A stretch of DNA of 42,946 bases from Actinomycetes bacterium (GTDB lineage Bacteria > Actinomycetota > Actinomycetes > Actinomycetales > Cellulomonadaceae), in contig JAEYXM010000289.1 in the NCBI GenBank assembly GCA_023428465.1, positions 1 through 42,946 on the forward strand, read 5' to 3'. The notes under the pieces were generated by a model. It ran no database searches and had not been told where the DNA came from. It was given only the letters and a program-made list of their open reading frames with translations. Below are positions 21,862 to 29,033 of the stretch, piece by piece (the first letter of the stretch is position 1; each line of letters begins with the position of its first letter). Both the position numbers and the translations under genes were made by a program.

Positions 21862-22491
21862 TCAGCGGCGGGCCGCGAGCAGCAGGCCGTCACCCGTGGG
21901 GAGCAGGGCGGGTACCACGCGGTCGTCCTCGCGCAGGCGGCGGGCCACCTCGCGCAGGGCGGTCGTCGTCTCGTCGCGACGTGCCGGGTCCGGGACACGG
22001 TCCCCGACGAGCGCGTGCACGACCGCGAGGACGCCGCCGGGCCGCAGGATGCGCAGCGCCTGCTCGACGTGCGCGGCCAGCTCGAGCGGGTCGCCGTCCG
22101 CGACCACCAGGTCGTAGGCACCGTCGGCGAGGCGGGGCAGCACGTCGAGGGGCCGTCCCGTGATCGCCCGCACGCGCGCCGGGCGGACGCCTGCCTCGGT
22201 GAACGCCTCGCGCGCGGCGCGCTGGTTCTCCGCGTCCAGGTCGATCGTCGTCAGGACGCCCTCCGGGCGCATCCCCGACAGCAGCCACAGCCCGGCGACG
22301 CCGGCGCCCGTGCCGATCTCGACCACGGCCACGGCACGGGTCGCCGCGGCGAGGAGGGCCAGGACCGCCCCGGTCCCGGGGGACGGGGCACCCGTGCCCA
22401 GCTCGTCGGCACGGTCCGTCGCGCGCAGGAGCACGTCATCGGGCGGCACGAAGCTCTCGGCGTGCGCCCAGCTGAGGGACTTGTCGCTGAT
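21862..22491 (-). CDS. SAM-dependent O-methyltransferase (Rv1220c type), probable ATC start
   Basis: A class I methyltransferase of the caffeoyl-CoA/catechol O-methyltransferase family. The SAM motif EIGTGAGVAG is at about 58-67 counting from ATC, TIDLDAENQRAARE binds the ribose, and DLVVADGDP carries the metal/SAM Asp. Target unknown. The first usual start is GTG at 22449, but it lacks a good ribosome binding site and discards SDKSLSWAHAESFV, which resembles the N-terminus of relatives. Reading upstream in frame there is no ATG, GTG or TTG before a TAG stop. GGAGG (22501-22497) is followed after five bases by ATC (22491-22489), so ATC initiation giving 209 residues is the best fit. A sequencing error of ATG is the alternative. 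It diverges from sigE. Confidence 0.82.
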   Translation of the reverse strand: MSDKSLSWAHAESFVPPDDVLLRATDRADELGTGAPSPGTGAVLALLAAATRAVAVVEIGTGAGVAGLWLLSGMRPEGVLTTIDLDAENQRAAREAFTEAGVRPARVRAITGRPLDVLPRLADGAYDLVVADGDPLELAAHVEQALRILRPGGVLAVVHALVGDRVPDPARRDETTTALREVARRLREDDRVVPALLPTGDGLLLAARR

Positions 22492-22515
22492 GGTGTCCTC
22501 CGATCGGTGGCACCG

Positions 22516-22521
22516 ATGCTA
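22516..22521 (-). promoter_or_regulatory. Putative -10 (TAGCAT) of the O-methyltransferase gene
   Basis: On the minus strand TAGCAT lies 14 bases before GGAGG and 24 bases before the proposed ATC start, a normal short leader. Its TAG also closes the reading frame upstream. Confidence 0.45.
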
Positions 22522-22573
22522 GCGCCGGGCCGGGCGCAGGACACGGCCAGGAACACGGCGGCGCGTTCGTTCG

Positions 22574-22643
22574 TTGTCCACGGCAGCCGACCGTGTCCAC
22601 CGTGGTCCACCCGTGGTCCAGGCGTGGTCCACCCCGTGGTCCA
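22574..22643 (+). repeat. Phased GTGGTCCA repeats upstream of sigE
   Basis: GTGGTCCA occurs at 22602, 22613, 22624 and 22636, spaced 11, 11 and 12 bases, close to one helical turn. TTGTCCAC (22575) and GTGTCCA (22593) extend the series to the left. The TTGTCCAC member resembles the actinobacterial DnaA box TTGTCCACA. All lie between the divergent methyltransferase and sigE genes. Confidence 0.85.
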
Positions 22644-22708
22644 CCGGGCCCGCGCGCTCAGGGGGTTCACAGGTCGGCCTGGCAGACTCGGGGGCCTTGA
22701 GGAGGCAC

Positions 22709-23407
22709 GTGGTAGGCAAGCGAGCAGGTACGACGGCGTCGGCCGCACCCGAGCGGGGTGGCCCGGCGTCGGCGGCGACGGCCGCCCCGTCCGGCGCGCC
22801 CGACGCCTCCGAGCAGTGGGCGCAGATCGTCGCCGAGCACTCCGCGCGCGTCTACCGCCTCGCGTACCGGCTCACGGGCAACCAGCACGACGCCGAGGAC
22901 CTGACGCAGGAGACGTTCATCCGCGTCTTCCGGTCCCTGTCCTCCTACACGCCCGGCACCTTCGAGGGCTGGCTGCACCGCATCACCACGAACCTCTTCC
23001 TCGACCAGGCCCGGCGCCGCCAGAAGATCCGCATCGAGCCGGTGGGCGAGGACACCTATCGCCTCGAGAGCACCGCGCGCGAGAGCACGCCCGAGCGCGG
23101 CTACGAGCACGCGAACCTCGACCACGACGTGCAGCGCGCGCTCGACGAGCTCCCGCCGGAGTTCCGCGCCGCCGTCGTCCTGTGCGACATGGAGGGCCTG
23201 TCGTACGAGGAGATCGCCGTCACGCTCGGCATCAAGCTCGGCACGGTGCGCTCGCGCATCCACCGCGGGCGCGCCCAGCTGCGCGAGACGCTGTCCCACC
23301 GCGCGCCGCGCGACGTGCAGCCCGACGACGCCGCCGGTGCGCCCGTCGCATCCGGGGTGCCCAGCGCGCGTGGGGTGCCTGAACCGGAGAGGGTCGAGGC
23401 TCGATGA
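22709..23407 (+). CDS. sigE: ECF sigma factor SigE
   Basis: A 232-residue extracytoplasmic-function sigma factor for envelope stress. Region 2 spans about 45-115 (ARVYRLAYRLTGNQHDAEDLTQETFIRVFRSL, with the -10 contacts following in FEGWLHRITTNLFLDQARRRQ). Region 4 spans about 145-200 (LPPEFRAAVVLCDMEGLSYEEIA, helix-turn-helix GTVRSRIHRGRAQLRE). GTG 22709 is chosen because AGGAGG lies just upstream; the frame opens further left but crosses the GTGGTCCA repeats and becomes unlike any sigma factor. The Ala/Gly-rich first 30 residues and the C-terminal tail are variable. It overlaps rseA by ATGA. Order sigE-rseA-htrA-tatB equals mycobacterial Rv1221-Rv1224. Confidence 0.93.
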   Translation: MVGKRAGTTASAAPERGGPASAATAAPSGAPDASEQWAQIVAEHSARVYRLAYRLTGNQHDAEDLTQETFIRVFRSLSSYTPGTFEGWLHRITTNLFLDQARRRQKIRIEPVGEDTYRLESTARESTPERGYEHANLDHDVQRALDELPPEFRAAVVLCDMEGLSYEEIAVTLGIKLGTVRSRIHRGRAQLRETLSHRAPRDVQPDDAAGAPVASGVPSARGVPEPERVEAR

Positions 23408-24327
23408 CCCACCTCGGCACGCAGATCGCCGCGCTCGTCGACGGGCGGCTCGCTCCCGCCGCCGCGGAGCGCGCGCTCGGCCACGTCGCCGGGTGCGCCG
23501 ACTGCGCTGCCGAGGTCGCCGCGCAGCGCGCCACGCGGACGGTCCTGGCGTCCGCCGCCCAGGTGCCTGTCGCGGAGGACCTGGCGGCCCGCCTGCTCGC
23601 GCTCGGGCAGTCCCCGGCGCTCCTGGCGTACCCCGCGCCCGCCTCCCGGCCCGCCGACCGGCTGCGCCACGGTATGGACGTGTTCCGGTCGCGGATGGGG
23701 CCGGCGCCCGTGCCCGCCGCGCCCCTGCCGGCCAGCCGGACGGAGCGGCTGCAGGCACGTGCGTGCCTGCGCGACCACGACGGTCGGCGCATGCCCGGGT
23801 TGACGGTGCTCGCCGCAGCGGGTCTCGTCGCAGCGTGGCTCTTCGCCATCGGCGAGGAGGCCGCCGTCGTGCCCCAGCAGCACCCCGCTCAGGCGCTCAC
23901 CCTCCTCGCCGCGGCGGAGGCCCTGGGCGCCACCGAGAACCCCGACGTCGACCCGGCCGCGCCGGCCACCGTCCCGCCGGGGTACGAGGTCGTCGCGGTG
24001 CAGCGCGACGGGGACGTCGTCGAGATCGACCTCGACGGGCCGTACGGCGCCGTCGTGGTGACCCATCAGCCCGGTCGGCTCGACCCCGACGCCGTCGCGG
24101 ACGCGCCCGTCATCGAGGTGGGCGGGCACGAGGCCCGCGTCCTGTCGCGCGCGCCCTGGCACATGGTGTGGCAGTCCGGTGACACGGTCGTCTCCGTCCT
24201 CGCGGGCGGCCAGTCGCCGGCCGTCGAGGCCGTCGCGACCCTCTACCCGGAGCTTCCGTTCGACGACGGTGTGGACGCGCGGATCCGGCGCGGCTGGACC
24301 GTCCTTGCTGGAAACTGGACCCCGTGA
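23404..24327 (+). CDS. rseA: Anti-sigma-E factor RseA with zinc-binding motif
   Basis: A 307-residue protein expected to sequester SigE. The N-terminal zinc anti-sigma motif is H27-x3-C31-x2-C34 (HVAGCADC). A Pro-rich linker follows, then a membrane helix at about 130-150 (LTVLAAAGLVAAWLFAI). The extracytoplasmic C-terminal domain (about 190-305) has strands such as GYEVVAVQRDGDVVEIDLDG and MVWQSGDTVVSVLAGG. It is longer than mycobacterial RseA, which is about 150 residues, and has a genuine membrane anchor and sensor-like domain. Release probably involves proteolysis or redox at the zinc site, as in relatives. It overlaps sigE (ATGA) and the next gene (GTGA), so the three are coupled. Confidence 0.88.
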   Translation: MTHLGTQIAALVDGRLAPAAAERALGHVAGCADCAAEVAAQRATRTVLASAAQVPVAEDLAARLLALGQSPALLAYPAPASRPADRLRHGMDVFRSRMGPAPVPAAPLPASRTERLQARACLRDHDGRRMPGLTVLAAAGLVAAWLFAIGEEAAVVPQQHPAQALTLLAAAEALGATENPDVDPAAPATVPPGYEVVAVQRDGDVVEIDLDGPYGAVVVTHQPGRLDPDAVADAPVIEVGGHEARVLSRAPWHMVWQSGDTVVSVLAGGQSPAVEAVATLYPELPFDDGVDARIRRGWTVLAGNWTP

Positions 24328-25793
24328 CCGAGCCCCTGACCGACCCCGAGGCGGGGACCGCCCCCGCCCCCGCGCCCGAGCCCCTGCCTGAGCCCGCGTC
24401 GGCCCCGGCCGCCGCGCCCGCGCCCGAGCCCGTGAACCCGTTCGCGCCGCCGTCCTCGCGGCCCATCCCGACGCACGTCGGGCCGAGCATGCCCCCACCG
24501 GGCGCGATCCCGGCGGCCGTCGGTCCGCTGGGCGCGCCCGCGCCGGGCGTACCGACCTCGGCCGTGCCCGCATCGGCCGTGCCGACTGCGACTGTGCCCG
24601 GGCCTGCCGTGCCCGACTCGGCCGTGCCCGACTCGGCCGTGCCCGTGGCCGTGCCCGGGACCGACACCTTCGGACGCGCCGTGAAGGTCCGCGAGCCGCG
24701 CCGTCGGACGGGGTGGCTGTGGCCGCTCACGGTCGTCGTCGCGCTCGTGGCAGGCGCCGCCGGCGGCGTCGCCGCGGACCGCCTCTGGGACGACGACGGC
24801 GGACGCCCGGCGGACGCGGGCCTCCCGGCAGTCGTCGGCAACGGCGGCGACGTGGAGCTCACGGGCGTCGCCGCGATCGCCGACGCCGTGCTCCCGAGCG
24901 TCGTCGCGATCGAGGTCCGGACCTCGACCGGCGGGGGCACCGGCTCCGGCTTCGTCCTGCGCGCCGACGGCTACATCCTGACCAACAACCACGTCGTCGA
25001 GTCGGCGGCCGACGGCGGTTCCATCTCCGTCATCTTCGCCGACGGCAGCGAGGAGCCCGCCGAGTTCATCGGCGGCACCGGCGACTACGACCTGGCCGTC
25101 ATCAAGGTCGACCGGGGCGGTCTGACGCCACTCGCGCTCGGTGACTCCGACGCCGTCGTCGTCGGGCAGCCGGTGGTCGCCATCGGCGCGCCCCTCGGCC
25201 TCGAGGGCACGGTCACCCAGGGCATCGTCAGCGCACTCAACCGGCCCGTGCGTGCGGGCGACTCCAGCCGTCCCGCCTTCATCAACGCGATCCAGACCGA
25301 CGCGGCGATCAACCCCGGCAACTCCGGGGGGCCGCTCGTGAACACCGACGGCGAGGTCGTCGGCATCAACTCCGCGATCGCGCAGTCGCCCGGCCTGCCG
25401 AGCGGCGGGAATATCGGCGTCGGCTTCGCCATCCCGTCGAACCAGGCGCGACGGACCGCCGAGCAGCTCATCGAGACCGGTGAGGCGACCTACCCCGTGA
25501 TCGGCGCGCTGCTCGACACCCGCTACGTCGGCGAGGGCGTCCAGGTCTCCACCGAGCAGCAGGGCGAGCAGCCCCCGCTGGTCGTCGGCGGGCCCGCGGA
25601 ACGGGCCGGCATCAAGCCCGGCGACATCATCCTGGCGATCGACGGCCGCCCCGTCACCGCGCCCGACGAGCTCATCGTCGCGATCCGGGCCCGCGCCCCC
25701 GGCGACTCGGTCACCCTCACCGTCCGGACGGGCGACGGCGAGGAACGCGAGGTCTACGTCGTCCTCGACGAGTTCAGCAGCGGGCAGGACTGA
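24324..25793 (+). CDS. htrA: Membrane-anchored serine protease HtrA/DegP with PDZ domain
   Basis: A 489-residue envelope quality-control protease. Residues 1-115 are a Pro/Ala/Val-rich cytoplasmic tail with imperfect S-A-V-P repeats. A membrane helix lies at about 131-150. The trypsin-like domain has the triad H223 (TNNHVVE), D256 (YDLAVIKV) and S334 (NPGNSGGPLV). A C-terminal PDZ domain (about 390-485) contains GGPAERAGIKPGDIILAIDGRPV. Synteny with Rv1223 and membership of the SigE operon indicate a stress-response role, perhaps including cleavage of RseA. The GTG start overlaps the rseA stop. TatB follows with three bases between genes. Confidence 0.95.
   Translation: MTEPLTDPEAGTAPAPAPEPLPEPASAPAAAPAPEPVNPFAPPSSRPIPTHVGPSMPPPGAIPAAVGPLGAPAPGVPTSAVPASAVPTATVPGPAVPDSAVPDSAVPVAVPGTDTFGRAVKVREPRRRTGWLWPLTVVVALVAGAAGGVAADRLWDDDGGRPADAGLPAVVGNGGDVELTGVAAIADAVLPSVVAIEVRTSTGGGTGSGFVLRADGYILTNNHVVESAADGGSISVIFADGSEEPAEFIGGTGDYDLAVIKVDRGGLTPLALGDSDAVVVGQPVVAIGAPLGLEGTVTQGIVSALNRPVRAGDSSRPAFINAIQTDAAINPGNSGGPLVNTDGEVVGINSAIAQSPGLPSGGNIGVGFAIPSNQARRTAEQLIETGEATYPVIGALLDTRYVGEGVQVSTEQQGEQPPLVVGGPAERAGIKPGDIILAIDGRPVTAPDELIVAIRARAPGDSVTLTVRTGDGEEREVYVVLDEFSSGQD
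24560..24660 (+). repeat. Imperfect repeats of GGCCGTGCCCG in the htrA tail
   Basis: Units around GCCGTGCCCGACTCG recur in frame, encoding repeated S-A-V-P steps at about residues 79-108. Copies are clear around 24600-24650 and degenerate to the left. Confidence 0.7.
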
Positions 25794-25796
25794 CGC

Positions 25797-26126
25797 GTGT
25801 TCGGGATCAACGGCGGCGAGCTGGTGGTACTGCTGGTGCTCGCCGCCGTCGTCGTCGGGCCCGAGCGGTTGCCCGGTTACGCCGAGCAGCTCGCGCGGTG
25901 GGTGCGTGCCCTGCGGTCCACGGTGTCCACCGCGCGCGAGCGCGTCTCGGCCGAGCTCGGGGAGGACGACGTCGACTGGGCGGCGCTCGACCCGCGCCGC
26001 TACGACCCCCGCCGCATCGTCCGGGACGCGCTCCTGGACGACGACGCCGGTCGGCCCGCCCACCGGCCCCGCCCGCGCGTCGTGGGCGCCGGCGGGCCCG
26101 CGCCGTTCGACGACGAGGCGACCTGA
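25797..26126 (+). CDS. tatB: Sec-independent protein translocase subunit TatB
   Basis: A 109-residue protein with one N-terminal membrane helix (FGINGGELVVLLVLAAVVVGPERLP, about 2-26, with the TatA/B-type hinge GPERLPGYAEQL) and an amphipathic helix (about 27-60, ARWVRALRSTVSTARERV). The acidic residue in the helix (GGE) and the longer charged tail point to TatB rather than TatA. TatB recognises folded twin-arginine substrates with TatC, which is not in this window. GTG 25797 follows the htrA stop by three bases. The arrangement equals Rv1224 after htrA. Confidence 0.9.
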   Translation: MFGINGGELVVLLVLAAVVVGPERLPGYAEQLARWVRALRSTVSTARERVSAELGEDDVDWAALDPRRYDPRRIVRDALLDDDAGRPAHRPRPRVVGAGGPAPFDDEAT

Positions 26127-26214
26127 CAGGCGCCGGCGACGGTGTCCGCGACGCGGCCCCACGGCGTCGGGCGGCCCGCCGCGAACGCGTTTCGGACCGG
26201 GCAGGTGAACCTGT

Positions 26215-26220
26215 CAGAAT
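26215..26220 (+). promoter_or_regulatory. Putative -10 (CAGAAT) of trpS
   Basis: CAGAAT ends seven bases before ATG 26228, again the leaderless spacing. It deviates from TANNNT at the first base. No ribosome binding site is visible before the ATG. Confidence 0.4.
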
Positions 26221-26227
26221 GCGGGTC

Positions 26228-27253
26228 ATGTCCCGGCCCGAACGCCCCAGAATCCTGTCCGGCATGCAGCCCACGTCGGACTCCCTGCACCTCGGCAACT
26301 ACCTCGGTGCGCTGGTCAACTGGGTCCGGCTCCAGGACGACTACGACACGTACTACATGGTCGCGGACCTGCACGCCCTCACCGTCGCGCCGGAGCCCGC
26401 GCTGCTGCGTGAGCGGACGCGCCGGACCGCCGCCCAGTACCTCGCCGGCGGCGTCGACCCGGCCCGGTCGGTCCTGTTCGTGCAGAGCCACGTGCCCGAG
26501 CACGCCGAGCTCGCGTGGGTCCTGTCGTGCCACACCGGGTACGGCGAGGCGTCCCGCATGACGCAGTTCAAGGACAAGTCCACCAAGGCGGGTGCGGAGA
26601 GCACCAACGTCGGGCTCTTCACCTACCCGATCCTCATGGCCGCGGACATCCTGCTGTACGACGCCGCGCTCGTCCCCGTCGGCGAGGACCAGCGTCAGCA
26701 CCTGGAGATCACGCGCGATCTCGCCCAGCGCATGAACGCGCGGTTCGGCAAGACGTTCGTCGTCCCGGAGGCGCACATCGTGCGCAGCACCGCGAAGATC
26801 TTCGACCTGCAGGAGCCGACGTCGAAGATGAGCAAGTCCGCGTCGTCGCCGAACGGCATCATCGAGATGCTCGACGACCCGAAGGTCGTCGCCAAGCGCA
26901 TCCGGTCCGCCGTCACGGACACCGAGCGCGAGATCCGGTTCGACACCGCCGCGAAGCCCGGCATCTCCAACCTCCTGTCGATCTACGCGGCCCTCACCGG
27001 GCGCGAGATCGCGGACATCGAGGCCGACTACGCGGGCAACGGCTACGGCGACCTCAAGAAGGACCTCGCCGACGTCGTCGTCGAGGCCATCACGCCGTTC
27101 CGCGAGCGCGTGCTCGGCTACCTCGAGTCGCCCGCCACGCTCGACGACGTCCTCGAGGAGGGCGCCGAGCGCGCCCGGGTCGTCGCCCGCGCGACGCTCG
27201 AGCGGGTGCGGGACGCCATCGGGCTGCTGCCCGGGCGGGGGACGCGCGCGTGA
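26228..27253 (+). CDS. trpS: Tryptophanyl-tRNA synthetase
   Basis: A 341-residue class Ic synthetase that charges tRNA-Trp. The HIGH-equivalent HLGNY is at 21-25 in the family segment LSGMQPTSDSLHLGNYLGAL, and KMSKS is at 200-204. SRMTQFKDKSTK and PVGEDQRQHLEITRDLAQR are tryptophan/dimer motifs. ATG 26228 (MSRPERP) is favoured; an in-frame ATG at 26219 would overlap the promoter candidate. The last bases overlap the next gene as GTGA. Confidence 0.96.
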   Translation: MSRPERPRILSGMQPTSDSLHLGNYLGALVNWVRLQDDYDTYYMVADLHALTVAPEPALLRERTRRTAAQYLAGGVDPARSVLFVQSHVPEHAELAWVLSCHTGYGEASRMTQFKDKSTKAGAESTNVGLFTYPILMAADILLYDAALVPVGEDQRQHLEITRDLAQRMNARFGKTFVVPEAHIVRSTAKIFDLQEPTSKMSKSASSPNGIIEMLDDPKVVAKRIRSAVTDTEREIRFDTAAKPGISNLLSIYAALTGREIADIEADYAGNGYGDLKKDLADVVVEAITPFRERVLGYLESPATLDDVLEEGAERARVVARATLERVRDAIGLLPGRGTRA

Positions 27254-27792
27254 GGCTCCCGGAGCGTGGGGAGAACCAGGTCCGCATCGGGGTCGCCCTC
27301 GCGGTACCGGAGCCCCACGGGTCGCGCCTGCAGGACGCGCGCGCTGCCTTCGGCGACCCCCTGGCGTCCGCCATCCCGCCGCACGTGACGCTCCTCGGGC
27401 CGACCGTCGTCGACGTGGACGACATCGCAGCGGTGGACGACCACCTCGCGGAGGTGGGCCGCGCACACCGGCCGTTCACGGTGCACCTGCGGGGGACCGG
27501 CACGTTCCGGCCGGTGTCCGACGTGGTGTTCGTGCAGGTGGTCGCGGGGATCAGCGAGTGCGAGCGCCTCGAGCGCGCGGTGCGCTCCGCCCCGCTCGCG
27601 CAGGAGCTCCGGTTCAACTACCACCCGCACGTCACGGTCGCGCACGACGTCCCGGACGATGCCCTGGACCGCGCCTTCGCCGAGCTCGCCGACTTCGAGG
27701 CGATCTTCCGCGTGACGTCCCTGCAGGTCTACGAGCACGGCGACGACGGCGTCTGGCGCCCGGCCCGCTCGTTCCCCCTCCGCGCAGCCTGA
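27250..27792 (+). CDS. 2H phosphoesterase superfamily protein (2'-5' RNA ligase-like)
   Basis: A 180-residue cytoplasmic protein with two H-x-T motifs: PPHVTLLGP (H45, T47) and YHPHVTVAHD (H127, T129). These are the paired catalytic histidines of the 2H phosphoesterase fold (LigT, cyclic phosphodiesterases). Spacing and flanking strands (RIGVALAVPEP, VSDVVFVQV) agree. Substrate unknown: RNA ends or small cyclic nucleotides are possible. GTG 27250 overlaps the trpS stop, so the gene is coupled to trpS. A C-rich stretch begins directly after its stop codon. Confidence 0.82.
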   Translation: MRLPERGENQVRIGVALAVPEPHGSRLQDARAAFGDPLASAIPPHVTLLGPTVVDVDDIAAVDDHLAEVGRAHRPFTVHLRGTGTFRPVSDVVFVQVVAGISECERLERAVRSAPLAQELRFNYHPHVTVAHDVPDDALDRAFAELADFEAIFRVTSLQVYEHGDDGVWRPARSFPLRAA

Positions 27793-27858
27793 CCCCACCC
27801 GGGGCCCCCGCCCTGCACCCCCACCCCCACCCATGCCCCACCCACCCCCCAACCCCAG
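27790..27858 (+). other. C-rich, G-poor tract directly after the 2H phosphoesterase stop codon
   Basis: From TGA at 27790 the plus strand is a run of CCCCC/CCCA units almost without G apart from one GGGG, up to palindrome A. In the transcript this is the composition of a Rho-loading site; on the complementary strand the G runs could form a quadruplex. A mirrored tract lies after the sdhB stop at 29109-29171. Confidence 0.7.
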
Positions 27859-27933
27859 CGCCAAAGTGGTACTGAAGGGTGCAGTTGGGTTCCACAGTGG
27901 AACGAACCTGCGCAGGTCAGTGCCACTTTGGCG
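27859..27933. repeat. Palindromic element A (75 bp, odd-centred)
   Basis: Two 37-base arms around A27896, with about 29 of 37 positions pairing. Outer ends CGCCAAAGTGG / CCACTTTGGCG and the core TTCCAC-A-GTGGAA are perfect; the interior is imperfect. It shares about 57 of 75 positions with element B (29034-29108), with identical arm length and centre. Together the copies flank the gene at 28042-29010. Confidence 0.92.
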
Positions 27934-28041
27934 ACGGGGGGGGTGGGGGTCGGCGTCCACAGGTCAGGAGCTCGGCCCGTTGTCCACCGGTGATCGGGAC
28001 CCGGTGTGGGTGGGGCTGGTGACGGCGCACATCCTGCTGGC

Positions 28042-29010
28042 ATGACGGTCGATCTCGATCCTGGACTGCTCTCGTCTGCCGAGGCATCCGCCCTTGGTGT
28101 CAGCCGGTCGCGGCTCGTGGGCGGGTACCGGCGGGTCGCTCGAGGCCTGTACGTGCCGATGGACACGGACCTGCGTGGACCGGCCGCGCGCATCGCCGTC
28201 GTGGCTCGGCAACTGCCCGCGGGGTTCGCCGTCGGAGGCTGGGCGGCGGCACGGCTCCATGAGGCGAGTGTCCGCCCCGACTCCGATGAGCTGACCGTGT
28301 TCGACGGCAGGCTCCCCGAGATGGACCCCGAGGCTCGAACAAGTCTTCCGATCATGGTCTGCTGCGGTCCGACGCGCCGGCGCCGCCCCGGGCCGGGAAC
28401 CATCCTCTTCCGGAGCGAGCTCGCGGCCGATGACGTCACGACGGTCTCCGGGGTGCCGGTGACGTCCGCGGCCCGCACGGCATTCGACCTGGCGCGCCTG
28501 TGGCCGACGACGGCGGGCGTCGTCGCGCTCGACCGCCTCCGGGCGCTCGGAGCCGTCAGCGGCGCGGAGGTGGCAGAGGAGGTAGCCGCGCACCCGTCCT
28601 GGCAAGGCGTCGAGCGGGCGCGCCTGGCTGTGTCGCTGTCCTCCGACGGGGTCGAGTCGCCGCGCGAGACGATGATGAGGTTGCTGTGGCTGGCGGCGGG
28701 GCTCCCGCGTCCTGCGTGCAACGCCGTCGTCCACCGTGTCGGGGGTGGCTTCCTCGCCCGCCCGGACCTGTTGGACGACGCGGTGGGCCTGGTTGCCGAG
28801 TACGACGGTGAGCATCACGCCCCCGCTCCTCGCCGCCGCTCCGACGCCGCCCGTCAGGAGGCGATGGAGTCCGCGGGGCTGGTGGTCGTCCGGGCGCACG
28901 ACGGCGACATCAGCGACCCTGCCGGCCGCCGCCAGTGGAGTCTGCGCCTGCGCGCGGCCCACGCCCGGGCATCGTCGGCGCCGCGCCCTCGTTCATGGCG
29001 GGTGCACTGA
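28042..29010 (+). CDS. AbiEi-like/DUF559 nuclease-domain protein
   Basis: A 322-residue protein. The N-terminus (about 1-75: SSAEASALGVSRSRLVGGYRRVARGLYVP, then a beta wing) resembles the winged-helix antitoxin domain of AbiEi proteins. The middle (about 75-185) has GVPVTSAARTAFDLARLWP, typical of the same group. The C-terminus (about 210-300) is a Vsr-like DUF559 nuclease pattern: SPRETMMRLLWLAAGLP, RPDLLDDAVGLVAEYDGEHH with D242, E253 and D255, and QEAMESAGLVVVRAHDGDI. DNA cleavage is plausible from the PD-(D/E)xK-like residues but unproven. Base composition is slightly less G+C rich than its neighbours. The ATG lacks a strong ribosome binding site. Palindromes A and B lie on either side. 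It is convergent with sdhB. Confidence 0.8.
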   Translation: MTVDLDPGLLSSAEASALGVSRSRLVGGYRRVARGLYVPMDTDLRGPAARIAVVARQLPAGFAVGGWAAARLHEASVRPDSDELTVFDGRLPEMDPEARTSLPIMVCCGPTRRRRPGPGTILFRSELAADDVTTVSGVPVTSAARTAFDLARLWPTTAGVVALDRLRALGAVSGAEVAEEVAAHPSWQGVERARLAVSLSSDGVESPRETMMRLLWLAAGLPRPACNAVVHRVGGGFLARPDLLDDAVGLVAEYDGEHHAPAPRRRSDAARQEAMESAGLVVVRAHDGDISDPAGRRQWSLRLRAAHARASSAPRPRSWRVH

Positions 29011-29033
29011 CCCGGCTCCGCACCCGCCGTCAT

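Noticed and set aside
22574..22643. CRISPR array
   Set aside because: The repeats are only 8 bases with 3-4-base gaps, and no cas genes are present.
22574..22708. N-terminal extension of SigE from the upstream ATG at 22574
   Set aside because: The extra 45 residues are unlike any sigma factor and are encoded by the GTGGTCCA repeats. GTG 22709 has a ribosome binding site.
25917..25935. Further DnaA-like boxes in tatB (GTCCACGGTGTCCACC)
   Set aside because: They lie inside coding sequence, are isolated and match the consensus poorly, so chance is the simplest explanation.
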